From Phytoactinopolyspora endophytica (lineage in GTDB: Bacteria > Actinomycetota > Actinomycetes > Jiangellales > Jiangellaceae), in contig NZ_ML142852.1 in the NCBI RefSeq assembly GCF_004138495.1, positions 355,533-367,432 of the forward strand: DNA of 11,900 bases, read 5' to 3'. The translations under genes and the position numbers were made by a program. Below the pieces are notes generated by a model. The model was given only the letters and a program-made list of their open reading frames with translations. It did not search any database and was not told the origin of the DNA. Position 1 is the first letter of the stretch. Each line of letters opens with the position of its first letter. Below, piece after piece: positions 6,563 to 11,900 of this stretch.

Positions 6563-6612
6563 AAGCAGCAGCGTATTCCGCCACCCGCCGTTTCGATGCG
6601 GAAATAGTGGGC

Positions 6613-8463
6613 ATGCCTGTTCTGCGTTCTCGGACCGTCACGCACGGTCGCAACATGGCCGGCGCCCGCGCCCTGCTCCGTGCGGCGGGAGTCGACGGCG
6701 ACGACTTCGGCAAGCCGATCGTCGCCGTGGCGAACAGCTTCGCCGAGTTCGTCCCCGGCCACACCCACCTGCAGCCGGTCGGGCGGATCGTCTCCGAAGC
6801 CGTGACGGCGGCGGGAGGCATTCCGCGCGAGTTCAACACGATCGCGGTGGACGACGGTATCGCCATGGGTCATGGAGGCATGCTGTACTCGCTGCCGTCC
6901 CGTGACTTGATCGCGGACTCGATCGAGTACATGGTCAACGCACATTGTGCGGACGCGCTCGTGTGCATCTCCAACTGCGACAAGATCACACCGGGGATGC
7001 TGATGGCGGCGATGCGGTTGAACGTTCCCACGGTCTTCGTCTCTGGTGGCCCGATGGAAGGCGGCGCGGCGACCCTCGTCGACGGGACCGTACGCAAGGG
7101 CCTGAACCTCATCACTGTGATGGCGGACGCCGCCGCGGACACCGTGTCGGACGAGGACCTGTCGCGGGTGGAGCAGAACGCGTGCCCCACCTGCGGCTCG
7201 TGCTCGGGCATGTTCACTGCCAACTCGATGAACTGCCTGGCCGAAGCCCTGGGTCTCGCCTTGCCCGGCAACGGCACGACGCTGGCCACGCACACCGCAC
7301 GCCGGCAGCTGTACGAACGCTCGGGCCGAACAGTCGTCGAGCTCGCGCACCGCTACTACGACCTGGACGACGAGAGCGTCCTGCCGCGCCGCATCGCCTC
7401 CAGGAACGCCTTCGAGAACGCCATGTGCATGGACATCGCCATGGGCGGATCGACCAACACCGTGCTGCACCTGCTCGCCGCCGCACATGAGGCCGAGCTT
7501 GACTACCGCCTCGATGACATCGACGCACTGTCCAGACGCGTCCCGTGCCTGTGCAAGGTGGCGCCGAACGGGACCTATCTCATCGAGGACGTCCATCGCG
7601 CGGGCGGCATCCCGGCTCTACTCGGGGAGTTACGACGGGCGGGACTCCTCAACGGCGACGTGCACAGCATCCACGCCGCCACCATGGACGCGTGGCTGGG
7701 CGAATGGGATGTCCGAGGCGGTTCAGCTTCAGCCGCGGCCGTCGAACTGTTCCACGCCGCTCCCGGATGCGAACGCTCCGCCACCGCGTTCTCTCAGTCC
7801 CGGCGGTGGCATGAGCTCGATCTGGATCCGGAAGATGGGTGTATCCGCGACGTCGCCCATGCCTATTCGGCCGACGGTGGCCTTGCCGTGCTCCGAGGCA
7901 ACCTCGCCGAGGACGGTTGCATCGTCAAGACCGCCGGCGTGGACGAGTCGATCCTCACCTTCACCGGGCCCGCCGTCGTCGTGGAATCCCAGGAGGAGGC
8001 GGTGGACGCGATCCTGAAACGGCAGGTCTCGGCCGGCGACGTGCTCGTAGTCCGCTACGAAGGGCCACGCGGCGGCCCTGGTATGCAAGAGATGCTGTAT
8101 CCGACCGCATTCCTGAAGGGCCGCGGCCTCGGTGCCAGCTGTGCGCTGATCACCGACGGCCGCTTCTCCGGCGGCACCTCCGGCCTGTCCATCGGGCATG
8201 TGTCACCCGAAGCAGCCGCCGGAGGAACCATCGCCCTCATCGAGGACGGCGACCAGATCACCATCGACATACCGGGACGTACCGTCAATGTCCAGCTCTC
8301 CGCGGAAACGCTCGATGCCCGCCGCGAAAGGTTGGAAGGCACCAGCGGATACCGGCCGAACATGCGCAACCGCGTCGTCTCCTCAGCGCTACACGCATAT
8401 GCCCGCATGACCACATCCGCCGATCAAGGAGCCGTCCGCAACGTCGACGCCACGGCGCCGTAG
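6613..8463 (+). CDS. ilvD: Dihydroxy-acid dehydratase
   Basis: 616 residues from ATG 6613, the same length as E. coli IlvD. It dehydrates 2,3-dihydroxy-isovalerate and 2,3-dihydroxy-3-methylvalerate to the 2-oxo acids in valine, leucine and isoleucine synthesis, in the cytoplasm, using an Fe-S cluster and Mg2+. Visible motifs are [10 protein letters not shown] (10-19), S-N-C-D-K-I-T-P-G (Cys122, Lys124), [16 protein letters not shown] (191-206), G-G-S-T-N-T, and the C-terminal [10 protein letters not shown]. The segment [10 protein letters not shown] replaces the P-C-N cysteine motif of the shorter dehydratases, placing it in the long E. coli-type class. GCGGAAA ends 8 bases before ATG 6613 and rules against GTG 6607. 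No other ilv gene is nearby. Its 3' end is duplicated as a relic after nagA. Confidence 0.95.
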   Translation: MPVLRSRTVTHGRNMAGARALLRAAGVDGDDFGKPIVAVANSFAEFVPGHTHLQPVGRIVSEAVTAAGGIPREFNTIAVDDGIAMGHGGMLYSLPSRDLIADSIEYMVNAHCADALVCISNCDKITPGMLMAAMRLNVPTVFVSGGPMEGGAATLVDGTVRKGLNLITVMADAAADTVSDEDLSRVEQNACPTCGSCSGMFTANSMNCLAEALGLALPGNGTTLATHTARRQLYERSGRTVVELAHRYYDLDDESVLPRRIASRNAFENAMCMDIAMGGSTNTVLHLLAAAHEAELDYRLDDIDALSRRVPCLCKVAPNGTYLIEDVHRAGGIPALLGELRRAGLLNGDVHSIHAATMDAWLGEWDVRGGSASAAAVELFHAAPGCERSATAFSQSRRWHELDLDPEDGCIRDVAHAYSADGGLAVLRGNLAEDGCIVKTAGVDESILTFTGPAVVVESQEEAVDAILKRQVSAGDVLVVRYEGPRGGPGMQEMLYPTAFLKGRGLGASCALITDGRFSGGTSGLSIGHVSPEAAAGGTIALIEDGDQITIDIPGRTVNVQLSAETLDARRERLEGTSGYRPNMRNRVVSSALHAYARMTTSADQGAVRNVDATAP

Positions 8464-8467
8464 CCTC
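8425..8467 (+). repeat. Direct repeat copy B (43 bases), 3' end of ilvD
   Basis: The right copy of the direct repeat also present at 1340-1382. It covers the last 12 codons and stop of ilvD plus 4 bases after it. Two of the three differences change an amino acid (N for D, T for A) and one is silent. Confidence 0.85.
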
Positions 8468-8479
8468 ACCCCCGGCTAC
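8460..8479. terminator. Hairpin across the two convergent stop codons
   Basis: GTAGCC (8460-8465) and GGCTAC (8474-8479) are perfect reverse complements around an 8-base C-rich loop. The arms include part of the ilvD stop and the edge of the exporter stop. The placement between two converging genes suits a bidirectional terminator, but the stem is only 6 base pairs and there is no T-run. Confidence 0.35.
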
Positions 8480-9675
8480 TACCAAAAAGCGGGCTGGAGT
8501 GCCGCCGTACGGTCGACGGAGTGTGCCGCCCCCGCGATCAGCAGCGCTATGCCGACCAACGCCGCGCTGACCCACAACGGCGCCCGCAGCCCGAGATCAG
8601 CGTCGATGACGACACTCCCGAGCCATGGGCCGATCGCGGCACCGACGTTGAACGATGCGGTCCCGAAACTGCCTGCCATCGTCGGCGCATCCGTCGCGGC
8701 ATAGAGGACTTGCGAGATCAGCGTGCTTCCCACGGCGAACGACAGAACACCCTGAACGACGACGAGCGTGATCACCGCTACCGGGCTGCCGGCCGTGAAC
8801 GCGAACACACCCCAGCCGCACGTCAGCGCCACACTTCCCGCCACGAGCAGGGGCATCGGGTTCGTGTCGGAGAAGTGGCCTCCGATCCGCACGCCGACGA
8901 AGGCTCCAAGCCCGAACAGGGCCAGCATGCCTGGCACCCAGCCGGTGCCGATCCCTGCCACGTCGGTGATGACCGGTGCGAGATAGGTGAACGAGCAGAA
9001 CGTCGCACCGTTGACCAGTGCGCCCAGCAGCAACGTGACGAGAAGCCGGGGCCTGCGCAATGAACGCAGTTCCGTGCGCGCCTTCGGACGGGTCGATGAC
9101 GACTCGTCCGCGGCGTTGTGAGCGGGCACGGATTTCACGACGGCGGCTATCGCCGGCAGTGAGATGATCGCGACCGCCCAGAACGCGGAACGCCAGCCCC
9201 ACAGGTTGCCCAGCAGGGCACCGCCCGGAACGCCAGCCACGCATGCGATCGTCGTCCCGCCGAGCAGTACGGCCAGCGCACGCCCCTTGGCATTGGCCGG
9301 GACCATCGCCGTGACAGTCGACAACGCCACCGCCATGAACCCGGCATTCGCGAGCGCGCCTACCACCCTGGTCACCATCAGGACGCCGAAGCTGGTGGTC
9401 ACCGCCCCGATGACGTGCACTGTCACGAACACCACGAGAAAGGTCAGCAACGTAAGCCGGCGCGGCCAGCGTCTGCTCATCAATGCCATCAGCGGGGCAC
9501 CGACGGCCATTCCGACCGCGAACGCCGATGTCAGAAGGCCCGCATCCGAGATGGTGACTCCCATGTCGTCGGCGATGTCCGGCACTAGGCCCGCCAGCAT
9601 GAACTCAGATGTCCCTTGAGCGAAGACGGCCAGTCCAAGTAGGTAGACAGCCAAGGGCATAACAATTTTCTGCAT
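8479..9675 (-). CDS. MFS drug exporter, Cmx/CmlR chloramphenicol-efflux type
   Basis: 398 residues with about 12 hydrophobic segments and a polar central loop (about 181-210), in the inner membrane. The opening M-P-L-A-V-Y-L-L-G-L-A-V-F-A-Q-G-T-S-E-F-M-L-A-G-L-V-P-D-I-A matches closely the start of Streptomyces/Corynebacterium chloramphenicol exporters as I remember them. So do the A-N-A-G-F-x-A-V-A-L block (109-118), antiporter motif C A-G-V-P-G-G-A-L-L-G (147-156), G-A-L-V-N-G-A-T-F (218-226) and the A-P-T-M-A-G-S segment in the C-terminal half. Proton-coupled drug efflux is expected; chloramphenicol as substrate is an inference from similarity. The ATG at 9675 has GGAG 8-11 bases upstream; the ATG six codons in is an alternative. 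The gene converges with ilvD with only 15 bases between stops, and has a long upstream region. Confidence 0.88.
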   Translation of the reverse strand: MQKIVMPLAVYLLGLAVFAQGTSEFMLAGLVPDIADDMGVTISDAGLLTSAFAVGMAVGAPLMALMSRRWPRRLTLLTFLVVFVTVHVIGAVTTSFGVLMVTRVVGALANAGFMAVALSTVTAMVPANAKGRALAVLLGGTTIACVAGVPGGALLGNLWGWRSAFWAVAIISLPAIAAVVKSVPAHNAADESSSTRPKARTELRSLRRPRLLVTLLLGALVNGATFCSFTYLAPVITDVAGIGTGWVPGMLALFGLGAFVGVRIGGHFSDTNPMPLLVAGSVALTCGWGVFAFTAGSPVAVITLVVVQGVLSFAVGSTLISQVLYAATDAPTMAGSFGTASFNVGAAIGPWLGSVVIDADLGLRAPLWVSAALVGIALLIAGAAHSVDRTAALQPAFW

Positions 9676-9691
9676 GATGAAGCTCCGTCAA

Positions 9692-9747
9692 CGATGTCGA
9701 TGAGATGGACACGACCACCGGTCAATCAGTGCCAGCGAACGACATCG
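9692..9747 (-). repeat. Distant inverted repeat in the exporter leader
   Basis: CGATGTCG (9692-9699) and CGACATCG (9740-9747) are exact reverse complements 40 bases apart. In the exporter's leader RNA they could pair, with the proximal arm ending 4 bases from the GGAG ribosome site. CTCAG/CTGAG (9759-9774) is a further short pair just upstream. Together they could fold the leader, but pairing is modest. Confidence 0.3.
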
Positions 9748-9891
9748 GGAAACGGCAACTCAGCACGCTCTGAGCACGCCGAAGCAGCAGGCGATCCTCA
9801 AGCGAGAGGTATGTGATGCGAACTACGCAACGCACCGGCGCGCGAGAGCATGTGGCACGTCTACACATGCATGGTGAGCCGACGCGAAGCG

Positions 9892-9943
9892 GTGACAGGT
9901 AGCCGCCGAAAACGGTGTCACAGGCCACCGGATGACCGGTGGC
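9892..9943 (-). repeat. Hairpin pair in the exporter upstream region
   Basis: GCCACCGG-atga-CCGGTGGC (9924-9943) is a perfect 8-base stem with a 4-base loop. Next to it GTGACA (9892-9897) and TGTCAC (9916-9921) form a second inverted repeat enclosing a small CCG-tttt-CGG hairpin. Read on the minus strand the two lie in series, after the candidate promoter and before the exporter. The first could also be the terminator of the SARP gene, about 100 bases after its stop. No T-run follows. Confidence 0.45.
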
Positions 9944-9979
9944 TAGATTCTGGACGCCTCGGGGCTCGACATGCCGTCG

Positions 9980-10008
9980 ATCATAACGGGGCACCCGCTG
10001 CCGGTCGA
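9980..10008 (-). promoter_or_regulatory. Candidate promoter for the exporter
   Basis: On the minus strand TCGACC (10003-10008), a 17-base spacer and TATGAT (9980-9985, five of six to consensus) form a reasonable promoter. Transcription would start near 9973, giving a leader of roughly 300 bases before the exporter ATG. The promoter lies 35-60 bases after the SARP stop. Confidence 0.45.
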
Positions 10009-10043
10009 ATCAGTTTCGCGGGCATATTCACTTGAGTCGAGGG

Positions 10044-11900
10044 TCATTGCGGCCGATCTAGCGCTGCGGAGAGGTCATCGAGGTGTTGCGAGACCGGACC
10101 GACGGTCAGCATGCCGCTACCGGCCCCCGCTACCTCCTTCGCCGCTGGTGTGAGCTCGGTGAAGGCGCGCTCCATGATCCGTCGATCGCCCGTCGCGATA
10201 GCCGCCCGGCCCGCGAGGCACCACAGGGCCTCGTACAGCAGGTCGCACGGCGGTTCGGGAGTCTGGCGCAGCGCATCGGCGGCCTCGGCCGGACGATCGT
10301 GGGCCAGCAGTACGAGCGGCCGCGCCCACGGCGCATACGGACCCCAGTCGGTGTCGTCGTCGAAGCGGACCGGCACCGCATGCCACACACGGAGACAGAG
10401 CTGGGCGAGCGGGAGGATCCCCCGCTCAACTCCTGGCATACCGGCGCCGTCGAGCCGGGCTGCCGCATCACGGTACGCCGCCTCCGCGGGACCCAGGGAC
10501 GACCCGGTCGCGGCCAGGCGCATCGCCCTATACCACTCGGTGAAAACGCCCGCCAGCGGACGCTCGTACTGTTCGCCGAGCCGATCCGCCGCTGCGGCGT
10601 GCTCGTCCGCTGCGCTGAAGTCGGCCAGCGCACCGCGCGCTTGAAGGCGGATCAGATGGCCGAGGATCTCGAACGTGGGCAGGCCATGCCGGTCGGACAA
10701 CGCGACCAGCTCGGCGCCGATCTCATCCCGCCGTGGGGCCAGACCTGCCCGGTGAAAGGTCTGCATGAACGTTCCGTTCAAGGCGAAGGCGAGCAGCATC
10801 GGGTCACCCAATCGGCGGGCGATCCGCTCCGCCTCACGGGCGGCGTCGGGTCCGCGAGCCGCTCGGGTGCCACGCGACTCCAGAGCGATCGTGGCGAGCA
10901 GGCGTGCACGGTGAACATCGTGTGCGCCTGGCTGAAGGGCTGCCAAGGACCGCTCTGCCGCCGCGACGATCTGCGCCGCCTGGTCAGGATCGTCTGAGCG
11001 TGTCCAGATGCCGGGAACGTCGTACGCACCGATGATCCGGGCGGTGAGTTCGGCATCACCGAGCTGCTCGGCGGCAGCGATTGTCGCCAGCCGCTGACCG
11101 CGCGCTGCTTCAAGCCCGCTTCCGCCGGCTACCGCGAGGCTTCTCAGGAGACCGACCGTCGACTCCAGGCGAACACGGGAACTCGACGCGACCGTCCGAT
11201 CGTATGCGGCCGTGGCCGCCGCCCAGACATGTCCGGCGACGCCAAGATCGTGGCCGGACTCGACGTCTGGCGTGACATCCAGATGGGCCGCACGCTGCAG
11301 GATGTCGGTCTCCATGCGGCCCAGCTGCGGGCCCGGATCGATCCCCAGCTGCTCCACGAAGAGGCTGCGAGCCCTGCGTAGCACCGCCAGGGCGTCACCC
11401 TGACGGTCGCTCCGGTACAGCGCCAGGGCCAAGAGCTGCCAGGCGTTCTCCCGCCAGGGATGTTCGGTGACGTGGGCATCAAGCTCCGGCACCGCGTCCG
11501 CGGCGCGCCCGAGAGCCATCCGCGCCTCGGACCGGCGCTCTATCGCGTTCAGCCGCAGCTGTTCCAGACGAGAGCGCTCGGCGAGAGCCCATGGCTCGTC
11601 GTCGAGTCCGGCATACGCGGGACCGCGCCACCACCCCAGAGCTTCCTCCAGACGTCCGAGCGCGTCTGCCGGGGGCATCGACGACGTCGCGGTCACCGCG
11701 TCGTCGAACCGCCACGCATCCACTGACCCACGCTTCGGACGCAGCGCGTACCCAGGGCCTTCGCTGACCAGGAGCCGGGCCGGAGCCCGTGGCGGGCGCT
11801 GAGGCTCCACAGCACGCCTCAGCGCCGCTACGAAGGTGCGCACCGCGGATACGGCGCCCGGTGGTGGCTCCTCCCACAGGTCGTCGACGAGCCTGCCGAC
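10044..11900 (-). CDS. SARP/BTAD-family transcriptional regulator, 5' end outside the window
   Basis: 618 codons are visible and the frame is open at the right edge, so only the first part of the N-terminal DNA-binding domain is missing (about 40-50 residues by family comparison). The first visible residues, L-V-D-D-L-W-E-E-P-P-P-G-A-V-S-A-V-R-T-F-V-A-A-L-R-R, are the second half of the OmpR-like winged helix of SARP proteins. The BTAD domain follows to about residue 200 (A-L-G-W-W-R-G-P-A-Y-A-G-L, E-N-A-W-Q-L-L-A-L-A-L-Y-R and E-Q-L-G-I-D-P-G-P). The remaining roughly 400 residues are Ala/Leu-rich helical, TPR-like repeats. No P-loop GxxGxGKT or NB-ARC motif is seen, unlike AfsR. SARPs activate secondary-metabolite or stress genes at direct repeats. 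The exporter downstream on the same strand is a possible target or passive neighbour. Confidence 0.9.
   Translation of the reverse strand, partial: VGRLVDDLWEEPPPGAVSAVRTFVAALRRAVEPQRPPRAPARLLVSEGPGYALRPKRGSVDAWRFDDAVTATSSMPPADALGRLEEALGWWRGPAYAGLDDEPWALAERSRLEQLRLNAIERRSEARMALGRAADAVPELDAHVTEHPWRENAWQLLALALYRSDRQGDALAVLRRARSLFVEQLGIDPGPQLGRMETDILQRAAHLDVTPDVESGHDLGVAGHVWAAATAAYDRTVASSSRVRLESTVGLLRSLAVAGGSGLEAARGQRLATIAAAEQLGDAELTARIIGAYDVPGIWTRSDDPDQAAQIVAAAERSLAALQPGAHDVHRARLLATIALESRGTRAARGPDAAREAERIARRLGDPMLLAFALNGTFMQTFHRAGLAPRRDEIGAELVALSDRHGLPTFEILGHLIRLQARGALADFSAADEHAAAADRLGEQYERPLAGVFTEWYRAMRLAATGSSLGPAEAAYRDAAARLDGAGMPGVERGILPLAQLCLRVWHAVPVRFDDDTDWGPYAPWARPLVLLAHDRPAEAADALRQTPEPPCDLLYEALWCLAGRAAIATGDRRIMERAFTELTPAAKEVAGAGSGMLTVGPVSQHLDDLSAALDRPQ

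Larger units (their letters stand above)
9676..10043. other. 368-base noncoding region between exporter and SARP gene
   Basis: No protein-coding gene is supported here. A 90-codon minus-strand reading (9994-9722) and a 61-codon plus-strand reading (9850-10035) exist, but neither has family-like sequence or a ribosome site. The region holds the candidate minus-strand promoter at 9980-10008, two adjacent hairpins at 9892-9943 and weaker inverted repeats nearer the exporter. A four-codon ATG-CAT-GTG-TAG mini reading frame lies on the minus strand at about 9870-9859. Confidence 0.55.

Noticed and set aside
5673..6905. 410-codon plus-strand reading frame opposite the XRE regulator
   Set aside because: It is arginine-rich without any family motif and is the antisense of the XRE gene and the start of ilvD, both clearly recognised.
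1340..8467. Classical integrated island with att sites at the ilvD 3' end
   Set aside because: No integrase, tRNA or transfer gene lies between the repeats, and the order (fragment first, intact gene last in the direction of ilvD) is opposite to what 3'-end integration leaves.
9722..9994. 90-codon minus-strand reading frame upstream of the exporter
   Set aside because: It is Cys/Arg-rich with no family resemblance, it starts upstream of the candidate promoter and it has no ribosome site. It could hide a leader peptide, but nothing supports that.
1..11900. CRISPR arrays, tRNA or rRNA genes, insertion sequences
   Set aside because: No regularly spaced repeats, no cloverleaf-like or rRNA-like segments and no transposase-like protein were seen on either strand.

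Overview
The window is GC-rich DNA with strongly G/C-biased third codon positions. It encodes a SARP/BTAD regulator, an XRE regulator with an MmyB-type ligand domain, a DUF4232 lipoprotein, a Cmx/CmlR-type exporter and several starts that look leaderless. Together these point to a filamentous or soil-type member of the Actinomycetota. The genus cannot be named from sequence alone.

Layout from left to right. The 3' end of a SIS-domain sugar-phosphate protein (2-175) overlaps by 4 bases the gene for N-acetylglucosamine-6-phosphate deacetylase, nagA (172-1329), so this is the tail of an amino-sugar catabolic operon. Ten bases after nagA lies a 43-base stretch (1340-1382) that matches the last codons of the intact ilvD 7.1 kb downstream at 40 of 43 positions; it appears to be the relic of an ilvD 3' end. 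Next comes a minus-strand phosphotransferase-fold protein that lacks the expected catalytic aspartates (1425-2606). Divergent from it is a DUF4232 lipoprotein (2789-4009).

An intergenic gap ends in a perfect 29-base palindrome (12-base arms) that contains a consensus -35 hexamer. It precedes a two-gene operon: a small helix-turn-helix protein (4219-4728) overlapped by 4 bases by an alpha/beta hydrolase (4725-5663). Convergent with this operon is an XRE/MmyB-type regulator (5688-6533), which is transcribed divergently from ilvD (6613-8463), a branched-chain amino acid biosynthesis gene. The short divergent gap holds a second palindrome (6544-6562). ilvD converges on a minus-strand MFS exporter of the chloramphenicol-efflux type (8479-9675). 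That exporter has a 368-base upstream region with hairpins and a candidate promoter. The window ends inside a large minus-strand SARP/BTAD regulator with a TPR-like C-terminus (10044 to beyond 11900).

Functionally this is a mosaic: amino-sugar use, one biosynthetic gene, drug efflux, and three regulators each placed next to a plausible target. The two least explained items are the palindrome-controlled regulator-hydrolase operon and the duplicated ilvD 3' end, which suggests past rearrangement around the 7.1 kb between the repeats.
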